Assembly: GCA_037355855.1 (NCBI GenBank)
Contig: CM074763.1
Coordinates: 124,001 to 188,000, forward strand
Direction of reading: 5' to 3'
Origin: Pseudo-nitzschia pungens
Taxonomy: Eukaryota > Bacillariophyta > Bacillariophyceae > Bacillariales > Bacillariaceae
Length of the DNA stretch: 64,000 nt
Shown here one piece after another: positions 10,790 to 21,330 of this stretch (the first letter of the stretch is position 1; each line of letters begins with the position of its first letter). Below the pieces are notes generated by a model. That model was not told the DNA's origin. It saw only the letters and a program-made list of their open reading frames with translations, and ran no database searches. A program made the position numbers and the translations under genes.

Positions 10790-11580
10790 ATATCGACGCG
10801 TTGCTGCTGTTTGCTGTATGTCGACGCGTTGCTGCTGCTGTATGTCGACGCTTTGCTGCTGTCCCCTATATGTCGACGCGTTGCTGTTCACCGTATATCA
10901 ACGCGTTGCTGTCCCTTGTATTATCTACGCGTTGCCGCTACTCTCCTGTATTATCGACGCGTTGTATGATCGACGCGTTGCTGCTGCTCCCCTGTATTAT
11001 CGACGCGTTGCTGCTACTCTTCTGTATTATCTACGCGTTGTATTATCGACTCGTTGCTGCTACTCCCCTGTATTATCGACGCGTTGCTGTTTGCTGTCCC
11101 CTATATACTATGGACGCGTTGCTTTTTATATCAACGCGTTGCTGCTTGCTGTATACTGTATCGATTTTATCTTGGCAATGCTAGGGTATCTCTTTACAGT
11201 ACATAATCCACGCGTCGAACCTAGCAAAACCCTGTGCGTTGTTGATCGCTGCTCGCTGCTTGGTGTCCCCTGTATATCGACGCGTTGCTGCTGCTTGCTG
11301 TTTGCTGTCCCCCCCTGAATTATGGACGCTTTGCTTGCTGCTCCCCTGTATTATCGACGCTTTGCCGCTGCTTGCTGCTGTATCGATTTATCTTGGCTGC
11401 GCTAGGGTATGATTTCGCAGTACAAAAACAACGCGTCGAACCCAGCAAACCAATGTACATTATTTGCTCCCTTTTATTATCGACGCGTTGCTGCTTGCCG
11501 CTGTATCGATTTTATCGAGGGCGATGCTAGGGTATCTCTTTACAGTACAAAACAACGCGTCGAACCTAGCAAAACCACTC
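10790..11580. repeat. Composite tandem array with CGACGCGTTG core
   Basis: Irregular units built around TATCGACGCGTTGCTGCTG recur more than ten times between 10790 and 11500, with spacers such as CCCTGTATTA and TTTGCTGT. Interleaved are three copies of a roughly 75-bp element (about 11158-11232, 11381-11452, 11503-11577) that begins with TATCGATTT, contains CTAGGGTATCTCTTTACAGTACA, and ends with ACGCGTCGAACCTAGCAAAACC-type sequence. The core therefore occurs in both orientations (CGACGCGTTG and CAACGCGTCG). Confidence 0.8.
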
Positions 11581-11715
11581 GCTGTTTGCTACTCGCTGTT
11601 TGCTACTCGCTGTTTGCTACTCGCTGTTTGCTACTCGCTGTTTGCTACTCGCTGTTTGCTACTCGCTGTTTGCTACTCGCTGTTTGCTTCTCGCTGTTTG
11701 CTACGCGCTGTGTGC
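11577..11715. repeat. 14-bp tandem array
   Basis: About ten head-to-tail copies of ACTCGCTGTTTGCT directly follow the third 75-bp element. Later copies degenerate (TTCTCGCTG, TACGCGCTG) toward the right end. Confidence 0.9.
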
Positions 11716-12495
11716 TGCTTGCCGTCATCCTGTTTCGACCGAGCTGTGACATGTCGGTACGTGTTATTATCGTGTTCTTGTTTGCATTTACATTCGTTTT
11801 GCCGAGCAGAATTTTCGTGTCACAAATCGTTTTTCGAAATATTGTAATTTTGGACGATCTTGGTAAAAAAAGACCGTGTTGTTGCTAGATTGCTAGATAC
11901 GTAGTAGTCCTATTATTCTATTCGTATGGTAAGTATCTATGTGTAGCACATCGTAATTTAGGTCGCCTAGGCTGAAGTAGAGTGGGGGCATACCGGTAGG
12001 TAAACCTTATGTTCCTTGATTCTCCTTGTCTTCTCATTTTTCTGAATAATCAGAAGAAAGTCATTTTGTTCGTATCCGTCCATTTTTACTGTAAAAAAAG
12101 ATTTCTTTCGGAAAACAATAACTACACATACTCGTACCGGTAAAAGAAATATTACCGTAAATTACGTGTACGAAGTAACTTGTTTAATTTTTGGTTTATG
12201 GTTCGTATCATCGATCATCAATCTCAAATCAGGGGTCAGAAACTGCTCCAGGCACTACCGTACGACCTAATCCTATCGGATACCGGTATCGTTCATTCTA
12301 TTGGACTGTATTCACTATTGCTTTCGTTGATTCAACAGTCAACAGTTGCGAAGCCGTTGTTGTACTTTGTGAACTTTTCCTTGGTAAAGTGCTGTCACGT
12401 TGCAAGTCCTAATCCGAAGTGTAGCGTAGCAGTAGGTTTACGTCTCCACACACAATAACGAGAAAGAACGAGGACGTGAACGTGAGCGACAACGA

Positions 12496-12615
12496 CCACA
12501 GCATACCGCATACTGCATACCGCATATCGCATATCGCATACCGCATACCGCATATCGCATACCTCATATCGCATACCTCATATCGCATACCGCATATCGC
12601 ATACCGCAAATCGCA
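12496..12615. repeat. CATATCGCATACCG microsatellite
   Basis: Seven-base units CATATCG, CATACCG and CATACCT alternate from about 12500 to 12612, then grade into CAAACCG and CAACCAC units that reach the start codon at 12717. The tract probably lies in the promoter or 5-prime leader of the next gene. Confidence 0.85.
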
Positions 12616-12716
12616 AACCGCAAACCGCCAAACGAAAACTACCTGTGCCACCAATCGCTTTCCAATCAGCAACTATCAACCACCAACCACCAACCACTAG
12701 CCACTAGACACCAACC

Positions 12717-14654
12717 ATGGTCTTTTTCTACACCATCCGCGGGGGAAGGTGCAAAAACGCCCACTCGCACATCACCCTGACCTCCTCTGACATTACCTGT
12801 TACGTCGGACGAGACAAGCACGAGAACGAGTACCTCATCAAGTACGGATGGCCGGGAGACATTTGGTTCCACGTCGAGGGCCTCTCCTCGGCGCACGTCT
12901 ACTTTCGGCTGGACTGTTTTGGCAGCGGCACCAACCCAAACTCCAATTCCAGCGGCAACGGCAACGGCAGCAAGAACATCAACCCGCACGTCCGAAACCT
13001 GCTTGGGCGAATCCCCATCGACGACCTCCCGGACGAGTCGGTGGAGGACATGTGCCAGATCGTCAAGCACAACTCGATCTCGGGCTGCAAGATGGCCTCT
13101 TGCAAGATCGTGTACACGCCCCACTCCAATCTCAAAAAGACCTTCCAGATGGAGTCGGGGGCAGTCACCTATCACGATTCAAAGCTCCAGAGATTCCGTC
13201 GCTGCGACAAGGATCGCCAGCGGATCAAGGCGCTCGAAAAAACCAAGTCGGACGATCTCACCGTCGATTACTATCAGGAGATGAAGGCCAACGAGCGCGG
13301 GATCATCGAGTGGAAGCGGACGCTGCGCAAGTCTGCGGGTGCTGGCAATGCAATTGCGAATGCACACGCTCCCATCGAACTCTACGATCCGGTCCTGGAC
13401 GATCTCCGTGGAGTCAAGGCCAGGGCCAACCGGCAGGGTGACGAGTCGAGCGGATTGGATTCGGGATTGGCGGCCCTGGAGGGGCTGGGCCTCGGAGGAG
13501 AGGCGGGAAGCTCCCCGCTTCGCCATCCCTCCGCGAGCGCGGGCTACCACCCAATCCACGGCAACGGCGATGGCAACGATGATGCGGGGATCCCGGTGTG
13601 GGAACGAGAAGCCAATGCCCGCCTCGCCGATCCCACCACCGAGAACTCGGACTCGGTGCGGTTCTTGCTGGCCCGCGGATACACACCCGAGGAAATCCGG
13701 TGCCTCGACGAGGAGACCCTCGGGGACCACGGTCTCCCGCGATCTGTGTTGCTAGCGCGGGCTAAGACTAAGAAGCAAGGCAACGACCTCGAGAATAACG
13801 TCGAGGAGGGCAACGACGACGACGACGACGACGACGACAACGAGCTGTGGTCCCGCATTTACGAATCGCGCAACGAAGAAAAGGACGTGCTCGAGGCCAT
13901 TTACGGAGAGGATGACCTCGCGCGATTCGGATGGAAGGTCGCCGGAGACGATTCGGACGAGGAAGGAGAAGTCGACGACGACGACGACGAAATCCCGGAT
14001 CCGACCCGACCCTTTTCCTTCGACTGCGTCCTTCCCGTACAAGGATACGAACCCCCGGAGCGGTACGGTTGCCCCCCTCCCTTGCTCTTGGAAATCTACG
14101 CCGACCACAAGGTCAGCCACTATCCCTGGGAGCGACCGGGGAATGACACCATCGAACCCCCCCTCCTGGTGCTGGTTGGTGGTGGATTACCACAGAAGTA
14201 CCTCCGAAGGCTCATGGACCGGCTGGAAGAGCGCGTCTCCGAGTCGTGCTCAGAGAGAGATCCGGGAGAACCCCTGCTGTTCGACTGGCTGCAGCTGGCT
14301 GGCGAGCTGGCCACGGAGATTCTGGGGGAGGAGGAAACCGACATCGCCGAAGAAGCCCGGCGACTGCGAGTCGAGCGGGCAAAGCGCGATCGGGAAACGG
14401 CCCGGGAAGCGGCCGAAATTCAACGGCAACAGCAACAGCAACAGCAAAACGACAACGCGTCGTCATTTTCCACGCGATCCTTTCGCTCCGATGCCGAGCG
14501 CAAAGCGTACGCCCAGAGCGTCCTTGACCGAGGACTCGGCGGAGGTATGCCGAGCGTCGGTGGAGGGGGCAGTGGCGACCAGGGTGCGACAAACAAGAAG
14601 AACTACGATGCGGGTGCCGACAATCTGAGTTTGGTCAAGGATCTCTTTGGATAA
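12717..14654 (+). CDS. CCDC25-like protein: N-terminal NFACT-R domain fused to a C-terminal RWD domain
   Basis: The 645-residue single-exon protein starts like CCDC25: MVFFYT, then YVGRDKHENEYLIKYGWPGDIWFHVEGLSSAHVYFRL (residues 29-65) and CKMASCKIVYTPHSNLKK (124-141). This is the NFACT-R (DUF814) fold found in ribosome quality control factors and in CCDC25. Family CCDC25 proteins are about 200 residues and end in a basic coiled coil. Here a Glu/Lys/Arg segment (155-205) is followed by a linker, a possible UBA-like helical segment (310-340, RFLLARGYTPEEIRCL), an Asp run (368-374), and an RWD-type segment (about 385-535: EEKDVLEAIYGEDDL, RPFSFDCVLP, LVLVGGGLPQKYLRRLMDRLEE). A coiled coil with a Gln run (545-578) ends it. 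UBA plus RWD recalls DHX57-type helicases, but no helicase is present. Nucleic acid or ribosome-associated function is inferred from the family. Confidence 0.82.
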   Translation: MVFFYTIRGGRCKNAHSHITLTSSDITCYVGRDKHENEYLIKYGWPGDIWFHVEGLSSAHVYFRLDCFGSGTNPNSNSSGNGNGSKNINPHVRNLLGRIPIDDLPDESVEDMCQIVKHNSISGCKMASCKIVYTPHSNLKKTFQMESGAVTYHDSKLQRFRRCDKDRQRIKALEKTKSDDLTVDYYQEMKANERGIIEWKRTLRKSAGAGNAIANAHAPIELYDPVLDDLRGVKARANRQGDESSGLDSGLAALEGLGLGGEAGSSPLRHPSASAGYHPIHGNGDGNDDAGIPVWEREANARLADPTTENSDSVRFLLARGYTPEEIRCLDEETLGDHGLPRSVLLARAKTKKQGNDLENNVEEGNDDDDDDDDNELWSRIYESRNEEKDVLEAIYGEDDLARFGWKVAGDDSDEEGEVDDDDDEIPDPTRPFSFDCVLPVQGYEPPERYGCPPPLLLEIYADHKVSHYPWERPGNDTIEPPLLVLVGGGLPQKYLRRLMDRLEERVSESCSERDPGEPLLFDWLQLAGELATEILGEEETDIAEEARRLRVERAKRDRETAREAAEIQRQQQQQQQNDNASSFSTRSFRSDAERKAYAQSVLDRGLGGGMPSVGGGGSGDQGATNKKNYDAGADNLSLVKDLFG

Positions 14655-16389
14655 CCAAAGCAAAGCAAAGCAAAGCAAAGCAAACGAAACGAAACGAAAC
14701 GAGACCAATCGAGTCGAGTCGAGTCGAGTCGAGTCGAGTGGAATCTATACCAAACCGCACAATGAATCGATCGACCTAGGCAGACAGCGCAAAGTTAGTG
14801 TTGCACGTACCCGGGAGCCTCGCGGACGCAATCGGAACGAATTGATTTAGTCCCAATCCGTTAGTAGGTACGGTACAATGCTGCTAAACAAATCGACGAT
14901 GGAATATTGCCACTCACTCTATTAGTCACTAATAGTGGCAGGAACCATGCATGGACAACAACGACTTGTTGCGATAAATCCAGAAATCCTTCACCCATTA
15001 ATGTGTGCCAAAGAACGAAGAATACCCGAGTGGAAGCGAAGCCAGGGAGTTGCGTTCTGACCTTTCGTTGGTTTGATGCAGTTCCGTAGTCGTGTCGATG
15101 AGGGAACGAACCTAGTTTGGGTTTCTCCATAGCGGCTTGGACGTTCTGGATAGCCATGCTTTGTGCGTGCCAACAGAGTCAGATGCAACGCAACATAGCA
15201 CAGCTCTTCCTTCTGAGTAAGAAATCGAATTGAGAGCAGAACTAAGATTTACTATGGTTGAAGACCAAAAAGTCTCGCACTCCCTTGCAATTGTATATGG
15301 TCTTTTTTTAGCATTCTTATTGATGGTGTTTCCATCGGTGGCTCTTTGAACTGGTTTGTATGCCATTTCTCCAGGGCTACGTAGTACTCGTACCTTATCC
15401 TTGAAAGTCACATCTTACTGTACCGTAATTAATTACTTCGTACATACACGTATCATTAAAAACAGAATCACTTCGGTATTCTTTTCGAATTTAGTCCAAA
15501 TAATAATGGTAAGTTACCAGGTAATTTAACGTAACCTTACTCCTACGAGTACAAAGCGTACGAGTACAAAGTGTACGATTAGAAACACCCGTACTACCAC
15601 GTGGGACGTAGTACGTACAAGTGCTTAATAAGAAGTGATAATAATCATCAGAACAATCATAATACCGGTACGTGTAACAATAGCGATGCACACTTCTCTC
15701 TCTTTTCTCGCCCTTAAAAAGGCTTTCCATGTACCACTAAGGAACAATAGAAAGATATCGTTAAGGTGTCCATGTACTTGAATACTTAGTACGTGTAGTT
15801 TCTTTGTCTTCGTAAAAGATTTTCCATTATCACTTTTAATTAACCCTCCCGAGAATTCGACGAACATAGGACTAACATGTAAAAACAAACTCAATGCAAT
15901 TCGCAACATACCGGTACTTAACGCACACGCATTCATTACAGTAAACCTTAAGTTTACTTCAACATCTATCTCCCGCGACATCTAAACACAAATGAACGAT
16001 CGGAGTTCGAGGTTTGCCAAGCTCGACAAATCTTAGAAAAGTAATGATGGATGATGCCGAATTACGGTAGAGCAATACTAAGTTTACTCTTCTGTCCATT
16101 AAGAGAATTGTGTTAGAAGTCGTAGTTGTGTCCATCCATTCTTCCAAGTCGAGGTGTTGCACGAGTAAACATATATATCATGCATCAAATCATGTTTGTG
16201 GCACTGTCCGGGTAAGACTTAGCCTTACGCGTAGAAACTACTTCTATTTTGACTCAGCATATTTTCTTTTTCCGCTTCGACAAAGTTTGAGATACAGTAC
16301 CGGGTAGGCGTAAAGCAAAGCATCTGTTTGAATGCATATGCCAACGCAAACAATACTGTAATCGTATTGGCAAAGGAACTATTTTGACG
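14655..16389. other. Intergenic region
   Basis: Starts with CAAAG and GAAAC pentamer repeats and a GAGTC array (about 14655-14740) directly after the stop codon of the preceding gene. The rest is AT-rich with scattered ACCGGT and GTACGT words around 15400-15700. No supported gene. Confidence 0.65.
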
Positions 16390-18435
16390 ATGGCCCGCCC
16401 CATTGTAGTGGACAGTGACTACGATGGGATGATCAGGGAAGAGGAACGCATTCTATTTCAAAAGAGTGGAATGGAAGAAATGGAAGTGAACGATGTAGAA
16501 AAACTATTGGCAAACGAACTGAATCACATGTCCCTCGAGGGTCGCGAGAGACTTCTGGAAGAAATCCACGGTGTTGTCCAAAATCAACGCCGAGTCGATT
16601 CAATCGAGGAAGAAAACCTGCTCTTGCAACAATTCCAGGCCGAACTCGACGAACTCGAACGAAACGCTCAAGCAGATCCAGATTTAAAAAAAAAACATTC
16701 GGCCTATCTAAAAGCGAGGCGACTTGAGAGCAGATGGATCTACGATCGCCAATTGCGGTGGGCATTCTTGAACCGTGAAAATTTCGATCCCACGGAAGCG
16801 GCCCGTTGTATGGTTCGATACTTCGACTTGATCTACAGCGCATTCCATAAAAACGACGAGGTTTTGATGCGGCCCGTTTGCTTTCGAGACATCGACCCCG
16901 CCGTTCGGAAATACTTGGATGCCAACGGACCTTTCCAGATCCTCCCGACACGGGATCCATCTGGGAGGCGAATCTTCGTGCGCTTAAGGGACATGGACGT
17001 CGATGTGGATTCCGAAGTGAGTACGAGTATTTCCAGTTTTTTCCCCCTTCGCCCTCTTGAAATGGAGGAGAAGTTGAAAGGACCGGAGCGAAATTTGCTT
17101 CAGTGATTTATTTCATCGCCGTTGGATTGCTAGGTTGCTAGGTTGTTGGGTTGTCGACTGCTTTTTTGTTTGTGCTCAAAGTGTACCGGTACGGCCGACT
17201 CACCCCACTTCATCATTCACTGCATGGGTACACGTAACTTGTCTGTTTTGTATTATTTCGCTCATCTTATCTTTTCCATCGCGTCACAACACGGTTCGTG
17301 TTCTGCACGACAAAAAAATACTACTACCGTATTGTCATTCATTTTTGAGTACGTGTAGATTCAAGTTTGTACCTTTTTCGCACAATGCCTAGCCGAAGAC
17401 CGAAGCGGCAGCGTATGTGTCTCTTTCTTGCATAACAGCAGTCAAGAAAGCCTAAGAATCGAAAGTCTCCTCACGATGAGGGAGATGACGAGTACCTTGC
17501 CCTTCAAGTTCGATGCATTTCATTTGTGCCTTCCCGATGTACCATTTTATACTTTTTTTGGCGGCATTATAACGCTCTACTTCGGACGAGAAAACCGTAT
17601 TCGCAGGCGGTTGCATCTTGGATCGTACAATGAGTGTAGGTACAGCTTGAGGAATTTTGGAATCAGCACCGACCGGCTGCCCGACAACTTGGATTCATGG
17701 AGGTGTACCCACAATCGCGATATGAAAGACTTTCGGAAGTGGCTGGCACTGCGAGAATTTAAAGACTCGACCATCATCGCCGCATTCAAAGAGAAGGACA
17801 ACAATCCCGGTGCTATGATGGAAGCTGTTCGTCGCGCTCGCTCTGAATACATAGAATGTCCGAACCACGAGGATTGTTTGTTCGGGAAAGGCCCTTCGGT
17901 GATGAAGCACCCCGGGAACGTAGCAATGCGTCACCTGGTCGAAGAACGATATGAGCACTGGGACTCTGTTTCCAAACGGCGAAAACGAAAGGTGGCCGAA
18001 GAAATTGTTCGCCGAATCAAGACCGGAGGCGGCCGGTTTCTCAGGGAACAATCGATCGAGAACACCAGCGAGGACACCAGCATAGCCGTACTCAAAGAAG
18101 TCGATTCCGAGGTTGCCATCCGGAAAGTTATGGTTGCCTTTTTCAACTTGAAGAAGAAACGCGCGCTGCTTGCGAAAAAGTCGGACGAAGAGATGCCGTC
18201 ACACACTCCTTCGTCACGTGAAGAAACACCCAGAAACTCGGTGGGCGGCACTATTAACGACACAGAATTCCTTCGCAAGAGGCAAATCAACGAGAGCAAA
18301 AACTTGATCGGAAGCCGTTTGGACGAGCTTTGTTCTCCAAAGAATCGCAGGCTCTTGCAGCAGAGCGGAACATCGATCCCAAACAAGAAAAGCCATGAAT
18401 GTACTGTCGATTGTTTTTGTGACTTTAAATGGTAA
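16390..18435 (+). CDS. CRAL-TRIO (SEC14-like) domain protein with C-terminal DUF6824 domain
   Basis: Two exons: 16390-17016 and 17359-18435, giving 567 residues. The donor GAA/GTGAGT and acceptor GTGTAG/ATT are both phase 0. The join restores the CRAL-TRIO core: exon 1 has the N-terminal helices (LLANELNHMSLEGRERLLEEIHGV, about 40-63, then the PDLKKKHSAYLKARRLESRW region and GRRIFVRLRDMD), and exon 2 continues with CTFFAQCLAEDRSGSVCVSF, LPFKFDAFHLCLPD and FGISTDRLPDN. DUF6824 follows at about residues 378-440, with DCLFGKGPSVMKHPGN, YEHW, and GGRFL. CRAL-TRIO proteins bind and move phosphoinositides or other lipids. DUF6824 is a domain of unknown function expanded in diatoms. An upstream in-frame TTG is ignored in favour of the ATG at 16390. 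Lipid binding is inferred from family; the ligand is unknown. Confidence 0.85.
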
Positions 18436-20189
18436 TGGTCGAGGGTCGCTTGCCTCCCCTCCGCACTCCGAAACAGAAACCGAGCGATCGCTTTTTGGTG
18501 ACGATGGCTCAACAATTGATTCCGGGGGATGATTGCGACGTTGTAAGATTTTGATCGAGTCAATCCGATGAATCCAATACATCGGTTCTCGAATGAAAAC
18601 AAGTCTGAGCGTCAGCTGGCCTGAAGAAACCCAACACGAGGCAATCAAAGACCAGGTAGTCCGAACGAAAAACTGGCTGAAACTACATTGCTGTCGTTGG
18701 CAGTTCTCACCGATTCAAAATCAATTGAATCATGCAATAGATTTGTATCATGTAAAAAACAAAGAAGAACACGAGAATGTATTTCTGCGTAGCGAAATGT
18801 AAATGAAGGACAATGCACCAATCGACGAACGCGACTTTCCTTTCCCATATTGCAATACAGTGTCGGTACGAACAATCTAATTGAACTGCATCGGAATCGA
18901 GTTGGAGTCTATCTCCATGTTGGCAAAAATTGAACAACAACAACGTGGAAAAAAAATAATAAGAAAAATTGTGCCATGCAATTATTTTCACAGCTTTCAT
19001 GGGTAAAGTTGTTGTGTAGATTGTTGTTGTGTAGATTGCGCGGGCAGATTCACTGGCAGTATCTTCGACAGTAGGATACTGTTGTCCTTCTACAAGGCAT
19101 GGAAGGGAGAATCGATTCGATGTTGTAGTTGAGTGGAGATTGGTGAAAGGTGAAGCGAATTTGTTCCAACGGAATCAATTTGATGCCGGGGACTGCTGTT
19201 GCCACTGCTCCCATGTCGGGTGTGCTATGTTTCATGGCTGTGCTAGGGTCTAGGGTCTAGGGTCTAGGGTCTAGGGTCTAGGGTCTAGAGTCTAGTGTAT
19301 TCCTCCTTGGTACGAAAATGAACCGCTCTCATACCCTCTTTCTTTGCTGCGGAAGGTCCTCCATGGTAGGTGTCGAACGAAGCAAAAACCCGTAGGTTGT
19401 TCGCTGCTGGCTGTTGCCGCTCCTCCGCTCGTCACCTTTGCTGCTCCTCTGGTCGTGCTAGGCAAAGCCTTCTTGGTATCAAAACGAACTGTCCAACCTA
19501 GCCCATCCTGTTCTCACTGTCTGATGCTGATGGCTCTGCTGTCAACCCGCCCACACTGATTGGATCGGAACTACGAGTAACCTTACTAACTACACGTACG
19601 AAGGAGGTGCACCCACTTACAAGCTTTGGAAGTATTCGTAGTCCCTGCCGTTGATTGCAGATACGGTACCATACTGAATGCAACAACCGAGTCCTACCTA
19701 ATCCTTACAAGTAATAATTACCTTATTTTGACGGATGGTAATGAATAACATTATTTTTTTTGGTACACGTTCAACGTTAGAACCTACTTGTACGCAACCT
19801 TACGTAACTTACTCTCATGCACTCTCATGCCTCCACATTTTATTTTCCCTTCAATCTGTTTCATTTGTTATTTGTTCTGTCGTAAACCTTACCGGTATTC
19901 AGAACATATTTTGAATATCTCATTCCCGTAATTACCGTACATGCCGAAGATCTGAGATTGAAGTTTTCCATTACTACGTAACTTACTTCAATTTATTTGG
20001 TATTTTGATGAATATGAGTACGATTACCATACTAATTACCCTTGCGGTATCAGAACGAATCAGAGACAACCCAGCAGCACGCAAGATCCGGTTGGCGCAA
20101 CCGAGCCTTCGGCGTCCGCAACGACACCCCTTTCCTCCTGTCATCCTCACATCGGATCCGCGCTGCTCGTTGATGTAGACCCATCCCGA
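18436..20189. other. Intergenic region with TCTAGGG microsatellite
   Basis: No supported gene. A TCTAGGG array of about seven units lies at 19242-19295. ACCGGT/GTAAGG-type sequence dominates 19570-20000. GC content rises from about 20040 onward toward the probable pseudogene. Confidence 0.6.
19242..19295. repeat. TCTAGGG tandem repeat
   Basis: About seven copies of a 7-bp unit GGGTCTA. It resembles a telomere-like G-rich repeat but differs from TTAGGG, and lies between ordinary sequences. Confidence 0.85.
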
Positions 20190-21330
20190 GTGGCATCTTG
20201 CTCCTCTTTTTCTGGACGAAAGAGAAAGCACCCGTCCCTTTCTGCGGATTCGAATCCGACTCCGACTCCGACTCCGCATTCGAATCCGAACTCGAACTCC
20301 AACGCCTACAAATCCAACGGAGGCAGTTTCTCGGATCCCACCAGCAACTACCACCGCGATGGCGATGGCGATGACAATGGCGATATCGAGTGGATGGCCG
20401 TACACAAACGCTTGGTCTTTGTCCGGATTTTCGTAACTCCAACGTCGTGGTCATCCTTGGCGGCAGCTGTTTGGATTCCGAACTACGCTGGTGGACCTTC
20501 CTGCAGCGGACGGCCCGCATACTGCGAGAGCTCTCTCCCTAGAAAAGATCGGGCTGTTCAATGCGCTCGGATGTGCGAGGGCCATCGGCGCCCGCACCCT
20601 CTTCGAGACCGACACAACCGGATTGTCCCACGAAGACTTCGACGAGAGCAAACAGAAACTTTCGCTGTCCTTACCGGACTGATGCATGCAATGTGTCAAA
20701 AGATGCGAAAGGGTTCACTCCTTGATTGATTGGGTGCCGGGACAACTTCTTCGGCCTCCTCACGCTCTACCAGGCCGTGAACTCTGGATCGACATTGGTT
20801 CCGAGCCGCTGTGCCCGCGGAAACTTTCCAATGGGTCGGTGGGTCGACGCCCGGCGCCGGTATCTGCGGGACTGGGGGCCGACCTTGATGCAGGCAACGC
20901 GCCAAAGTCGAACGAAGCGTTGGACGGCCGCAACGCCTATCGAGACGCCCACTTGATGGAGGGCCTCCGTGTTCTTCCGACCGCGGATTAGCAACGGACG
21001 TCTCCCGGGGCTTTCTGCTGTGTTTTCGAAAGCGAAAAAGGCACCAGGGAGCAACCGATACGCGATCCAACCACCGGACATTCTCACCGCAGCAAGTGCT
21101 TCGATGACAATACGAATCAGCTCGGCGACGAGGCCGGTACGATTGCCCTCGGCGATTGGTTCACAACCCAAATCAAGCTGTTGTTCCCCCGCAACACCGA
21201 GAGCATGCGCAGGCGCTGTTCTTTGCCATTCAAGATACGGTGCCTACGGGCGATTGGAGTCTTCGGGAATCGGACACGTTTCTTCCCGATAACTTCGAGC
21301 GCCATTTGAGTTTGACTTTGTATCCGCATT
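20190..21330 (+). pseudogene. Probable pseudogene: GC-rich coding-like DNA broken by frameshifts
   Basis: Successive plus-strand frames look like parts of one protein: VVVILGGSCLDSELRWWTF (near 20440-20510) runs to a stop at about 20550; a second frame takes over with EKIGLFNALGCARAIGARTL (near 20540-20600) to a stop at 20680; DNFFGLLTLYQAVNSG (near 20735) is in a third frame; and DDNTNQLGDEAGTIALGDWF (near 21105-21165) in yet another. GC content matches the real genes nearby, not the intergenic DNA. No family is recognised with confidence. Either at least three frame changes have accumulated, or short introns are present that I could not place. The sequence overlaps the 3-prime end of the minus-strand gene at 21244. 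Confidence 0.4.

Larger units (their letters stand above)
7675..12716. other. Large repeat-rich intergenic region
   Basis: About 5 kb without a recognisable intact gene. It contains ACTAGTAC-rich islands (8540-10352), a 36-bp duplication near 9225, an acidic decayed coding fragment (10428-10714), a composite array (10790-11715), an ACCGGT-type stretch at about 11900-12300, and a CATATCGCATACCG microsatellite up to the next gene. Longer open frames here are shadows of the repeats. Confidence 0.7.

Noticed and set aside
10790..11715. CRISPR-like repeat-spacer array
   Set aside because: Units are irregular, spacers are not of uniform length, and the setting is a eukaryotic nuclear genome.
17017..17106. 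Read-through of CRAL-TRIO exon 1 to the stop near 17104
   Set aside because: It begins at a strong GTGAGT donor, and splicing to 17359 restores the family core in frame.
19242..19295. Telomere-like array
   Set aside because: The unit is TCTAGGG, short and internal, with ordinary genes on both sides; best seen as a microsatellite.
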